From Punctularia strigosozonata HHB-11173 SS5 (taxonomy: Eukaryota; Basidiomycota; Agaricomycetes; Corticiales; Punctulariaceae), in contig NW_006767437.1 of NCBI RefSeq assembly GCF_000264995.1, forward strand, positions 796,881 through 860,880: DNA of 64,000 nt, read 5' to 3'. Below, in pieces: positions 48,813 through 59,202 of this stretch (its first letter is position 1; each line of letters opens with the position of its first letter). The notes below the pieces were generated by a model. The model was not told the origin of the DNA. It made no database searches and was given only the letters and a program-made list of their open reading frames with translations. The position numbers and the translations under genes were made by a program.

Positions 48813-49444
48813 ATGGTGAGTCCTCTGGATCGTGCTCGTCAACGCGGACTCAGCCATGCGCAGGGCGTGACCATTGAGAGGATCTCTCCAGGAGATGGTG
48901 TGAACTATCCCCGGAAGGGTGGTGTGTAGATATCTCCTACTGCACGCCCCGCTGATATATCTCACGCTATCTTCCCCAGACCTAGTTACCATACACTACG
49001 TCGGGACTCTTCGCGACGGGACAAAGTTCGACTCTAGTCGAGATCGGTGCGTGTTCGTAGCACCAACTCACCCGACTCTGCACTCATCTTCTTCGATAGG
49101 GGTTCGCCTTTCGAAACCGAGATCGGTGTCGGGAAGGTGATCAAGGGTTGGGACGAGGGTGCGTTCTTATTATCCAGGCTGCAAAACTGGTCATCGGTCG
49201 CATCTAACCCGATCATCGATATGATTAGGCGTTCCCCAGCTGTCGCTCGGAGAGAAGGCAGTCCTGACCGCAACGCCTGATTATGTGTGTCCACCTACTC
49301 CATCTTCCTCCCATGCGTTCTCAACAGATGTCGCCGGTCCCTTTCGTCACGCAGGCATACGGCGCTCGCGGGTTCCCTCCAGTGATCCCGCCCAATAGCA
49401 CCCTGCAATTCGAAGTCGAATTGCTCAGTATCAACAAGAACTGA
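48813..49444 (+). CDS. FPR1: FKBP12-type peptidyl-prolyl isomerase
   Basis: This is a cytosolic cis-trans proline isomerase and the target of FK506 and rapamycin. The first exon is just ATG (48813-48815). The intron (GTGAGT...GCGCAG) is removed to join [19 protein letters not shown], the normal FKBP12 start. Further exons give [60 protein letters not shown] and [20 protein letters not shown], ending in ELLSINKN. All ligand-pocket residues visible in these blocks are conserved (Tyr in HYVG, Asp in KFDSS, Val-Ile in GKVIKGW, Trp, Tyr in YAYG, Phe in LQFEVEL). At about 110 residues it has the family length. Confidence 0.93.
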
Positions 49445-50444
49445 TCGATGTCGATGCGCCGATGTTCGGTCAAGTTGCCGTTTTATTCTCCGTCGATTTT
49501 GGCGTCTCTCGGGGCCGGGTTCGATCTGTCGTTCGTCGTCCACTTGTGTACATTTTCATTCCGCATGTGTCTTGTACGCTTCTTGTATCTTACAAATTGC
49601 CCCGCTGGGGCACGATGGACTATATTCTCTCAACGCGCCGGCGGCGGCGGGCGCAGTCGCGAGCGCACGCCATCAGTTGTGTAGATTATCATCCAGATCT
49701 CGTTATCACACCTCAAGATGATCGCCGGGGTCATCTTGGGCCCAGCCAGCAGGGGGTGGCTGTGCTGTGATCATCTTAATCGCCCTGAGTGGGGAGATGG
49801 GTAAACACTACGAGGTTTGTTGGTGGGGTCTGCATAGAGGCGTACACGCGATATTCAATACTCGTGACATCGAACATTGTGAGACACACATAAGCCTGGA
49901 ACTTGAATGAATTGGTCTCATTGCAGCGTCGAGTTTGTACAACCTACTGTATCAGGTATAGGCTGATAGGCAAGTATGCGAAATAGTCAGAACCGAGGAC
50001 ACGTGAGTTCGTGTCGGCATCTCGAAATACCACAGAAAGATCTGTATATGTATCGGCAAGGTCAAGACTTGTCAAAGACTGAAAGGTAGACGAAGTTCGA
50101 TCAATGTGATACTGCCCCGCAAACTCCTAGAAGATGGCTGTAAAATGTACCTTGCTGATCGGAGAACCCCGAGACGTACTTTGCTTGGTTTTGGATTGGA
50201 TGCCCTTGATACTTATTACTCTGTCTCTCAGCGTTGTCCACGTCCACGCCATGTCGCAAGCGTTCATGAAATTGGCAAGATCATACGTGCCCTTACAGCC
50301 TTACTTGATTGTCCCGCGGGGTGACGAATGCTAGCGGCATCAGAATACTTGACCAAACTCTGATCGAGCAACCATTCAAAAGGCGACCGCTGACCACAGA
50401 GAGCTGCCATCTTCACCGGACCTCCCCCTCGAGCCCAAGCCGCG
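49445..50444. other. intergenic with two adjacent small hairpins, no supported gene
   Basis: About 1 kb between FKBP12 and the MAPEG gene. At 49714-49738 an 8-bp perfect inverted repeat (CAAGATGA/TCATCTTG, 9-nt loop) is followed by a 6-bp one (CAGCCA/TGGCTG, 49743-49762). Neither resembles a tRNA or known ncRNA. Confidence 0.4.
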
Positions 50445-51108
50445 ATGACTTACTCCCTTGCAACCGCCGGTCTCTCGTTGTACTCTATCCCTGCAGCGTA
50501 CATCACTGCATTCTACCCTCATGTCCTCAAGGTACGGACAATGTTCGCACAAATCCATCGTCTGTCACGAATGACAGTTACTGTTGTTCAGACTCAACTC
50601 GTCAACAAGACGATTGCACCGGACAAGTATGGAGAGAGACTTGGCTGCCCCATTAAACTTCGATAATGATTTCCAGTATTCAACCTCGCGCGCAGATGAA
50701 GCGCCTTCAGGACAAGAACCCGACTGTCTTCGCCCGTGCTGACCGGATGTTCAGCGCGCACGCCAATGGCAACGAGATATTCCCACTCTGGGCTGCCGCC
50801 GTGGTACGTCAATTGTCCGCGTTCGGCGAACGTTATCCTGACTGGATGTGTAGCTGGCTGGCAATCTCGCCGGCCTCGATCATGAGACCCTCAACATTTA
50901 CGCGCTCACCTTGTCCGTCTGCTAGCATCCGTGATGATCGCTCTCCGCTCATACTTGGTGCAATAGCATCGGACTTCGACTGCTCTACAACACCATCTAT
51001 ATCAGCGATTCGCTGAACAGGATCGCTGGCGGAGGCCTGCGCACCATCGTCTGGATTGCTAGCGTCGGTACGGGTCCATTTATTTCTGTCCGGAGAGCTT
51101 GCGCCTGA
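50445..51108 (+). CDS. MAPEG-family membrane protein
   Basis: MAPEG proteins are small four-TM proteins (eicosanoid and glutathione metabolism family, including microsomal GSTs). Exons give MTYSLATAGLSLYSIPAAYI, TAFYPHVLK, TQLVNKTIAPDKFN, ARAQMKRLQDKNPTVFARAD, RMFSAHANGNEIFPLWAAAV, LAGNLAGLDHETLNIYALT and RLLYNTIYISDSLNRIAGGG, ending near RTIVWIASVGTGPFISVRRA. The central ERAxxAHxNxxE-like helix of MAPEG proteins is matched by RADRMFSAHANGNEIFP. The last intron uses a weak donor (GTCCGT), so the join before IGLRLLYN is less certain. A glutathione-dependent activity is possible but not shown. Confidence 0.82.
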
Positions 51109-51507
51109 CTCAGCTCGATTTGGACATGACAGTGACCCCTCTCGTCATCCTCTTCAAATCCGCGAACAAGCTTCCCACCTGATGTACACTACTATCGTGG
51201 CCTCGCGTTCGATGATAGGGTCACGCCTGAGGCCTGATCAATGAATAGGAATGATCTCATGGGTGCCATGCCTGTCCGCTGGCGAACCGGCGGCGAGATG
51301 GGGCTGCGCTCTAGGCCGGCAGCCATGTATTCGGGAACAGAACGGTGTCACTATAGATATATAACTGAGGTACCGATTATGTGGTGTATACGGTGGGAGT
51401 TGCATTGGTCAAACCCTCAGCCAAGGCGTTTACGCAGGAGAAAACCAGTCGAATCAGAGCACGAACTTGGACGCCGGGCGGCTTCCTACGCCACTCTGTC
51501 GAGTCGG
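51109..51507. other. convergent 3' flanks, no supported gene
   Basis: About 400 bp between the MAPEG stop and the Gfo/Idh/MocA stop. Nothing recognised. Confidence 0.4.
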
Positions 51508-52990
51508 TCAGTAAGGAACCACGAGCACATTTGAGCCGAGCTGTACCTTTTCGTAGACGCGTTGTATCCACTCCAGGTTGGTGATCGAATCTTCTGCAGT
51601 TATCCAATAGTGCGGCGTGCGACCCTTCAGCCTATCTACAAACGCTTCGAGCTGGTACCGATAACTGCACGGTTGTCGTCAGCAAGCCCGCTCCTCCGAA
51701 CACTTCCAGGTTGTGCAGCACAAACTTACGTCATCCACCACGGTTCGCCCTTGCCATCCTCGAACGTGTACGCCTTCTCCGTGCGCGTTAGGCGGCTGCT
51801 GCCTTGGCGCTTTCTCACCGTGATGGAGTGCCAGACCGTGGGGAAGACGAAGTTGCTCAGGGTTAGCGGTATGAAGCCTAGCTTGAGCGGCAGGCCGAAG
51901 TGACACCGTACGGTAGCGGTGACGTCGTTCGGGAAGGCGAACGTCGCGGTTATGCCCTTGTCGACTATATCGTTCACTGCCGTGGGTGCGAGTTCCGCGT
52001 CGGCACTGAGGACGGAGACGGGATTGCTCCCTGTGAGGAAACGGATGATGCTCAGGGGGTAGCCTGGGCGATGGATGGGGTCAGTGACAACTCAGGAAGT
52101 CCGTGTGCTCCGCTCCACGAGCCTTACACACCTCCCATGTCCATCATGCAGCCGCCTCCGAGAGCGTAGTCATAACGGATGTCGTCCTTAGGGATGAATC
52201 CAATTTCTGGAAGCGTCATGTGCGCAGTGAAGCTTTTGACAGCACCCAGTTCACCGCTCTGGAGAATCGCCCTGGCACGGTGAGTGGCAGGGTGGAACCT
52301 GATGCGCGTCGAGTGTTTAGTCTAAGGGGAGAAGACAATGCAACAGCGCTGATATCACCTGTAATGGAACGCCTCCAGAAGAACCAGACCTTTCTGCTCT
52401 GCAAATTCGAACATCTTCCGGGTCTCGTCCGCGGTATCCGCACTGGGCTTCTCGAGGAGAACGTGCTTGCCTTTCGACAAGGCTTTCATGGTCCATTCGT
52501 AGTGTAGCCCGTTCGGAAGCTTACCATACATCGTGAGTTGCTTGTTGTCAATCATCCACGTGTAACTCACAGGGTTATATATAGCGTCAATGTCTGGGTC
52601 ATTCAGTAGCTCTGCGGCCAATATGCACTATTAGCACCTTGCCTTCGAATCGTCGTCGACACACACATACCGTCATAACCTGTCGAACCGCTATATGCCT
52701 TCTTTATCCCCCACTTCTTGGCATATTTCTCTGCCTTAGTCTTGTCGCGTGCCGCAACGGCAACGATGACGACCTCAGGATGGCTCTTCGCAGGCTTGAT
52801 GAGGGCTTCAGGGGCGATGTTGGCTGCGCCGAGAATACCGAAACGAATCGGGTTCTCAGCTTTGGGCACCTCAGGCGGATTGAAGGCCTGTATTAGAGGC
52901 AGACAGGGTACATTAGCTGAAACAGACGACAATATTTCATGGCGCACGTGCAGTCTTGACACGCTTGATAAATCCAAAAACAGAGGCCAT
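51508..52990 (-). CDS. Gfo/Idh/MocA-family NAD(P)-dependent oxidoreductase
   Basis: This protein is similar to fungal D-xylose/dihydrodiol dehydrogenase-type enzymes. The first exon MASVFGFIKR splices to AFNPPEVPKAENPIRFGILG, where RFGILGAANIAPEAL carries the Rossmann GxxG/A loop. Further segments are VVIVAVAARDKTKAEKYAKK, DIDAIYNPV, HYEWTMKALSKGKHVLLEKP (EKP with the catalytic Lys), LVLLEAFHYRFHPAVQ, GGGCMMDMG and YPLSIIRFLTG (His/Asp-type catalytic segment in the middle). The C-terminal beta sheet includes TATFAFPNDVTATVRCHF and ENTRY-like YRYQLEAFVDRLKGRTPHYW. It ends VQLGSNVLVVPY. Six or seven introns. The true substrate is unknown. Confidence 0.85.
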
Positions 52991-53444
52991 TGCGGGGGTC
53001 TAAGAGTTGAACAAGTATCGACAATCACAAAGTCGGAACATATTTATGGTTGTCTCGGCATACCTACCACGAAGCGCACACGCAATTGATCGGCCCTTGA
53101 AACTGGCTCAGTCATCCTCGCTGAACCTGTTGTCATTGTGAGTGGGCGTCAAGACAGTGTCGTCAAACTTGGCCAACTTAGTGAATCCCATACGTTCCCA
53201 CTGCAACGTCGACAAAGGACTCGTATCTTGTTCTATCAACTCATAGTTGCATGACACCTTAGCGGTCGGCCAATGATGGGTGCAGTACGTATGCACCCTG
53301 CCGCGACAGAGGTGAAGAGCCTCTGCCGCCGCTAATCCTAGAAAGTGGCAGTGCATAGTCACCTGATACGCGTCTCATCGCGTCCGCGTCTGGCGCCCAA
53401 GCCACAGCTCTTGCTTCACCTCCACCACATCCGCCATCGCCATC
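52991..53444. other. divergent promoter region of Gfo/Idh/MocA and NASP genes
   Basis: 454 bp between divergent starts. A minus-strand frame (to 53108) and a 39-codon frame beginning MRRVSGDYALPLSR overlap here. Neither is supported by a family, and their intron-like signals are weak. Confidence 0.4.
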
Positions 53445-54999
53445 ATGTCTAGGTACGCTGTGTTGTACGAAAACTTGCGGAGATACGTGCTGATAAACTG
53501 GATTGGTGTAGCGAACCCCCGAAACCCGATCTTACGGCCACCGACATCTCAACCGAAGGGATGACCGTCGAGACCGCGGTTGAACATGCGAAACGCGCCT
53601 TTGCGCTCAAGAAGTACGAACAAGCGGCGGAGCTTTACGCTGTAGCTCTAGAAATTCAGTGTGTCTTCGCTTTGTCTCGAACGCCGTTGCCACTCCCCCT
53701 GACCTGGATCAGAACCGAACAGGTTGGCCAAGACGCACCCGAGACAGCCGACCTCTACTTTTCCTATGGGCGCGCTCTGCTCGAGAACGCAATTGCACAG
53801 AGCTCGGTTCTTGGGAAGGAGCAAACCGACGAGGCATTGGAGGATCCGTCTAAAGAAGCAGGTAAACGATCATCCCTTTGTCCTGCCAGTGTGGCTCGCT
53901 GACCTCGCGCCTGAAACGTGTACCAGGCTCCAACGGCGCCTTTATATCATTTTCAGGGGATGCGGAGGAGGAGGACGAGCCCATGGCAGAGTCTGAGGAT
54001 AAACCTGTGGACCTGTTTGCTGAGGCGGCGAAGGATGTTGAGGCAGAAGACGCGAAGGAGGAACAGGAAGAAGACGATGACGCGGAGCCCGAAGACGACT
54101 TCAACGCCGCTTGGGAGGTTCTCGAACTCGCTCGCGCGATATATGCCAAAGGCAAAGATGCCGACGACGAGATAAAACTCAAGCTCGCGGACACGTACAT
54201 CACTCTCGGAGACGTATCGCTTGAGACAGGTACTATGTTATGCGCTCTATATATCACTGGCTGTCTCTAACGATAAACTGGATGCAGAGAAATTTGACCA
54301 AGCGATCTCCGACTATCGAGCGGGGCTCGCGCTGAAAGAAGAGTTGCTCCCTCTTTCGTCGCGCCAACTAGCAGAGGCGCACTACAAGCTCAGTCTCGTG
54401 CTCGACATGACTTCCGGGAAGCTGTCGGAAGCCATCGTGCACGCTCAAAGGGCCCTAGACAGTACCGAAGCGCGTCTGACCGAATTGCGCGACCGTTTAC
54501 AAAAAGGCGACCAGCCCCCTCCGACACTAGATGAAGCACCTGCGGACCCGAAGGGCAAGGGGAAGGCCAAGTGGACGGGACAGGCTCTCGTCAAGGATTC
54601 GGTAGACAAGATGAGCAAGAGCCAGGTCGAAGCTGAAATAAGGGAGCTGAGCGAGCTCAAGGAAGACCTCGCATTGAAGGCAAGCTTTTTGTCTTATAAT
54701 GGTCTAACAGATCCGGGAGTAACGACTTGCCTGATCAGGTCGAGGAATTGGGCCAGCTACCCGCCGAAACCACGGGGGCGGAATCAGCGCCGGAGTTAGT
54801 GGCCAAAGTACTAGATCGGGAGCTGAACACCGGATCAGCATCAACTGGCGCGCCCGCCCAGGTCAACGACCTGACGTCGATGGTCAAGAAGAAGAAAAAG
54901 GAACCCGCCGCCAATGGCTCTGGGAAGCGGAAAGCAGACGACGACGCGGGCAGTCCGTCCGACAAAAAGGCAAAGCTGGAAGATGATGCCGCTTCGTGA
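53445..54999 (+). CDS. NASP/Hif1/Sim3-type histone chaperone (SHNi-TPR)
   Basis: This family binds H3-H4 and escorts it to assembly factors and, in fission yeast Sim3, CENP-A. The first exon is 8 nt, ATGTCTAG (53445-53452). A GTACGC intron joins it to SEPPKPDLTATDISTEGMTV, then the first TPR: ETAVEHAKRAFALKKYEQAA. An intron before EQVGQDAPETADLYFSYGRA is followed by the acidic insertion that interrupts the TPRs, characteristic of NASP (EDAKEEQEEDDDAEPEDDFN). Then come AWEVLELARAIYAKGKDADD, SLETEKFDQAISDYRAGLAL and LAEAHYKLSLVLDMTSGKLS. The C terminus is a basic NLS-like KKKKKEPAANGSGKRKADDD. The internal ATG at 53561 is an alternative start. Confidence 0.87.
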
Positions 55000-55135
55000 A
55001 GGGGCACACCATGACTGTTCGTCCCATGGAATACCCCGCATTGTATCCTTATAATCTGGCCGCATCTCTTCACCGCTATCTATCGCACGACCTAGCATAG
55101 TACATTTGTAGCATTTGCATCGCAATATAATGGCA

Positions 55136-56672
55136 TTAAAAGGGCACCGCCTGCGCGTCAATCTTCTGGTGCTTGAACTTTTTCTTCCCTGGTCCCGACC
55201 CGAACTCGCCCACGATGTGCCCCTTGCTCGCCTTGCTCCGCATCATGTACTTGTACGTGACGAGGCCTTCGAGGCCGACGGGGCCGCGGGCGTGAATGCG
55301 GCCCGTGCTTATACCTACCTCGGTACCGAACCCGTAGCGGAATCCGTCCGCGAAGCGGGTGCTGGCGTTGACGTATGTGCCTGCGCTGTCGACACCCCTG
55401 CAGAATGCGGAAGCGGTGGCGTCCGACTCGGTGACGATCGAGTCGGTATGATGAGACGAGTGAGCGTTGATGAAGGAAATGGCCTGGTGTAATGAGTCAA
55501 CCGTGAGGACGGAAATGGTCAGGGACAGGTGTTCAACCCCATAGGAGCTTTCATCTGAAGGGGCAACGTGTGAGGCCATGTTTGGGGGAGGGGAGGATGA
55601 GGTTTTCAACGCCTCTAGGGTAGAAGGATCGCAAAGTAGGCGGACATCTGCAGTCAAGAGAGCGGAAGCGACGGTTGGCCAGACATTATGGAGTAATGAT
55701 CGATGGACGATGAGAGTCTCTGCCGCGTTGCATGCGGCAGGGTAATCCGTCTGTACAACACGTCTGTCAGATATGGCATTAACAAGGTAAGGTACGCGAG
55801 CGCACCTTCGAGTCCACGACTACCCGAACCGCCTTGTCGACGTCTGCAGTCTCGTCCAGGTAGACGGAGCAGATTCCATCCGCGTGACCCATGACCGGGA
55901 TGCGAGTGTTGTTTTGAATATTCCGTACAAGGGCATTACTACCCCGCGGAATCACCAAGTCGATGTACTGGTCCAGAGCCAGCAGAGAGTTTACTTCTGC
56001 GCGTGTCTGAATGCTCTGGATATATGTGCTAGGGAGGGAAGTCTTCGCCAATCCAGCCTGAATGACCTTCGACAGCAGTGCTGTTGTTTGGTTCGACTCC
56101 TTGCCGCCCTTCAAGATGGCAGCATTGCCTGTACGGTTGCGGGTCAAGCGAAAGCATAAGTAAGATAGCAGTGACCTACCAGATTTGATAGCCAATGAAG
56201 CAATGTTGACCACGACTTCGGGACGCGCCTCGAAGATCACAAGCAACACGCCGATCGGACAGGAGACGCGGTAAAGCTCAAGTTCGTCGTCCAGCTCCGT
56301 CGCATAGGTGACGATGCCCGTAGGGTCCGGCAATGCCGCGACGTCCGACACGCCTTGCAGCATCGCGTCCCACTTGTCGCCCTTCGCCAGATCGAGCCTC
56401 TTGAAGAGCGATCCCGACATCCGGCCAGCGTCCACTTCTGCTCGCGCGGCCTGCGCCCATCCAGGACACAGTCAGACAGCGTCCGGAAGCCGGGGTAGAC
56501 TGGATTGCTGCACCTCCAGGTCTCTGGCATTTGCAGCGAGGATGTCCGACTTGAAGACTTCTAACTCATGGCGGATATGTTGCAGGGCTGTTACGCGCTC
56601 AGCCGAAGGTATGAGCTGAGATGCCTCGAAGGCAAGCTTGGCAGCTTTTGCGATCTCTTCAGCCGAGCTCAT
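55136..56672 (-). CDS. PRO2: gamma-glutamyl phosphate reductase
   Basis: The second enzyme of proline synthesis, it reduces gamma-glutamyl phosphate to glutamate semialdehyde with NADPH. It starts MSSAEEIAKAAKLAFEASQL, then SGSLFKRLDLAKGDKWDAML, PIGVLLVIFEARPEVVVNIA, NAAILKGGKESNQTTALLSK, QYIDLVIPRGSNALVRNIQN, and VMGHADGICSVYLDETADVD. The catalytic Cys is in the junction VDSKVDYPAACNAAETLIVH, built by splicing near 55.75 kb. C-terminal segments are TYVNASTRFADGFRYGFGTE and GISTGRIHARGPVGLEGLVT, both diagnostic. Four introns. It converges with the NASP gene 136 bp away. Confidence 0.94.
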
Positions 56673-56765
56673 AGTGTGAGAGTGAGCAACGAGATATGGA
56701 TCAAGCAGGAATAATTGTCAGGGGATCCAACGGTCCATAGATGTGTTGGCAGAACCATCTGCAAG

Positions 56766-56859
56766 TCTCTGGTAGTATATCGGATAGTACACCCGCCTGT
56801 CATGAATTGATCCGTCATCATCGGCCGCGGGAGAGCGGGGTTCGACTCCCCGCCAGAGA
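56766..56859 (+). tRNA. tRNA-Asp (GUC) with 23-nt intron
   Basis: The 7-bp acceptor stem pairs TCTCTGG with CCAGAGA. The D-arm has GTATATCGGATAGTAC, the anticodon stem pairs CCCGC with GCGGG around loop CTGTCAC, and the T-arm is GCGGGGTTCGACTCCCCGC-like. The anticodon GTC reads aspartate. A 23-nt intron (56803-56825) interrupts the loop one base 3' of the anticodon, the canonical position. Removing it leaves a 71-nt tRNA. A T-run (TTTTT at about 56865) serves as pol III terminator. Confidence 0.93.
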
Positions 56860-56890
56860 GACTGTTTTTGGCTTTCGCCATACAAAGGCT

Positions 56891-56924
56891 ACCCTCGCAT
56901 CGACCCCACCCTCGCATCGACCCC
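56891..56924 (+). repeat. 17-bp perfect tandem duplication
   Basis: The unit ACCCTCGCATCGACCCC occurs twice without a gap, at 56891-56907 and 56908-56924, about 30 bp downstream of the tRNA terminator. No function is evident. Confidence 0.85.
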
Positions 56925-57338
56925 GCCATCTCACGTCGTTCTTGAATCTGTTTTGCACACACGCCTACCATTAGTACTTGCTTGCTCGCCCTTGTTCCTT
57001 TTGCACTATCAGCACCATCGACCTCACGCTTCCCTAAGCCTAAGGAATTCCCTATATGTATAAGACGGCATCCGAGGTGAACGGATGATAATTGCCGCAA
57101 GGCCGAGGCAGCGGTGGGGAACCGCATGAATGTGATCCAACGCCAACCCAGGTGGATTACCAGTGGGCCGCAGACGCTAGGAAATAGATACTGATTACCA
57201 ACAAGAAGCATGCAGACACTAGCAATGGCAACAGACAAGACAGCTTGGATGGGAAGTCGCCAAGGTCCCGCCGGCCTGAATGAGCCTTATGCACGTCGTG
57301 CCTCGGATACTACGGGGGATGAGGTGAGCACATGAATG

Positions 57339-57344
57339 TATAAA
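57339..57344 (+). promoter_or_regulatory. TATA box of SDR copy 1
   Basis: TATAAA in the context GAGCACATGAATGTATAAAGGGAG lies 61 bp before the ATG. The same block recurs upstream of the second SDR copy at 59143. Confidence 0.7.
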
Positions 57345-57399
57345 GGGAGCATCCTGCCCCCCCCTTACAGCTTACTTTTTCGGAGCTGATCACTGTCCG

Positions 57400-58472
57400 A
57401 TGTTCCTAGCGCAAGATAAACTTCGAGGCAAGCGTATCGTCGTATTAGGGGGCACAAGTGGTATAGGTACGCTGGAGAACACGCAGGTCCATCCATCTCA
57501 TCAGACGGTTTGCAGGCTTTGCGGTGGCCAGGCTCGTTCTCTATGCCGGTGCCTCGGTGATAGTCTCATCGTCAAATCAGGGAAGAGTTGACGCGGCAGT
57601 GAAGCGACTCCTTGACCTTGGCACTGGCCAGCCGGTGGAAGGGCGGGTTTGCGACATCAAGAGCGGTGAAAACGCTGTGAAGGCGTTCTTCGAAGCGCTC
57701 CCCGAGTTTGATCATCTAGGTATGCAGCTCACGACGTGTCTTCCTTCGCATGCTGAATTGTATATTAGTGTACACGGCCGGAGACAGCGGCATTCCCCTT
57801 GGCTATCCCGACGTTGATCTGACCAACATCAGTGGTCAGCATTCAACTGTTTCATGCGCGCATGGCTGACGCGTACTGTCATGCTATAGATGCATTCGCG
57901 GTGCGTACTATGGGGCCCATATACGCGGGAAAGTACGCGCCTGCCCGTATGCCGAAGACCGCCAGCTCTTCGATCACGTTCACGAGCGGCGTTGCCTCTC
58001 GCAAGCCGCCCAAAGGATGGGCGCTCCCCGCCGCCATCATCGGTGCGACTGAGCGATTCACCAAGGGCTTGGCGGTTCAGGTTGCGCCCATCAGAGCGAA
58101 TATAGTCAGCCCAGGCTTGGTCATTACGGAGGTGAGAGCGGCATACAGGCCAGGGATGGGATATAAGCTCACATGTAAACGCGCAGCTGCTGGACAAGCA
58201 ACCGGCGGAGCAGATGAATGCCATAATCGCACATCAAACGAAGGCACTCCCGGTGCAGCATGTTGCCGATGCTGATGAGGTTTGTCCCGTTAACATGTAT
58301 CACGACGTCTCCATCTCTCATAGCGAGTATATGATTCAGGCGGCGGAGGCTTATCTGTACCTCATGGTGAGTCTTCCACGCGTCTGAGTTAATCGGCTAA
58401 TTTTTGCCATAGCGGTGTGCATATGTGACTGGAGAACTACTCAATGTGGATGGCGGAGCTGTTCTCGTGTGA
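57400..58472 (+). CDS. atypical short-chain dehydrogenase/reductase, copy 1
   Basis: This is an NAD(P)-binding Rossmann protein. The start MFLAQDKLRGKRIVVLGGTS leads into the TGxxxGxG-type loop GGTSGIG, completed across the first intron to FAVARLVLYAGASVIVSSSN. Further segments are RVDAAVKRLLDLGTGQPVEG, DHLVYTAGDSGIPLG, DAFAVRTMGPIYAGKYAPAR and SSSITFTSGVASRKP. The usual YxxxK catalytic pair is missing: where it should follow GWALPA, the sequence reads AIIGATERFTKG. The C terminus NIVSPGLVITE and CAYVTGELLNVDGGAVLV match SDRs. Six introns; the ORF is open throughout, ending at 58472. Substrate unknown. Copy 2 lies about 0.7 kb downstream in the same orientation. Confidence 0.85.
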
Positions 58473-59116
58473 CCCGATGCAGTTAACGAGGATATGGGGA
58501 TTCTATATACGAGCATCGGGTACACGATGCAGCACGCCTCGGATCATCAGTGTTCTGTATTCCTCAATGTTCATATTCAGTTGAGTTGGGTCATGATCAC
58601 ATTTCAACTCATAGCATGGTCTCGTCGCGATTGCGTGAAGGTTGTCTGTCCGAGTATCGATCGTTCATCCGCAAATTCGCCGGCTCAAACAGAATTTCTG
58701 ATGCACTCGTTCCGCATACCATCAAGTCCGCAGAGGTTTCAAAGGTGGGCATTCCTCGTCCTAAGGTCGCGCATTGCCCTTCAGGGTCCCACCCATGACC
58801 TCCAGATGACTCGCGCGCAAAGGACGGCCCCCATATCACATCTGAGGTTGCACGAGGGTGTTGCTGCGCTCAGGCTGAGCTTCGACGAGGGTTCGCTAGT
58901 TTGCGTGCGTGGTCAGTGTGGTATATCAACTCAATACTGACTTCAACACAATCACAGGAAAGAGGTGTTTTATTAATGCATTCCATACGGAATTGGCTCC
59001 ACATCAATGACGGACAGATGTTGCACTGTCCGGAAAGTTTGAGCACCACCGAATCAGGACAGCGCCGACCTGAATAGGTCTATATTAACAACATGCAAGT
59101 TGAACACTCGATAACC
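58473..59116. other. spacer between SDR copies, no supported gene
   Basis: About 640 bp. It should contain the 3' UTR of copy 1. A plus-strand frame near 58.5-58.94 kb has no recognisable content. Confidence 0.4.
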
Positions 59117-59142
59117 CCGGGGGATGAGTGAGCACATGGGGG

Positions 59143-59148
59143 TATAAA
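59143..59148 (+). promoter_or_regulatory. TATA box of SDR copy 2
   Basis: TATAAA in the context GAGCACATGGGGGTATAAAGGGAG, nearly the same as upstream of copy 1, 1804 bp away. The core promoter was therefore duplicated with the gene. Confidence 0.65.
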
Positions 59149-59202
59149 GGGAGGGTCTGATCCTTTCCTTGAAGCTCACTTCGGTGAGCAGATCGGTATC
59201 CT

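Noticed and set aside
53108-53362. Minus-strand frame upstream of the NASP gene
   Set aside because: Opens at GTG and lacks a family match; kept only as a note in the promoter interval.
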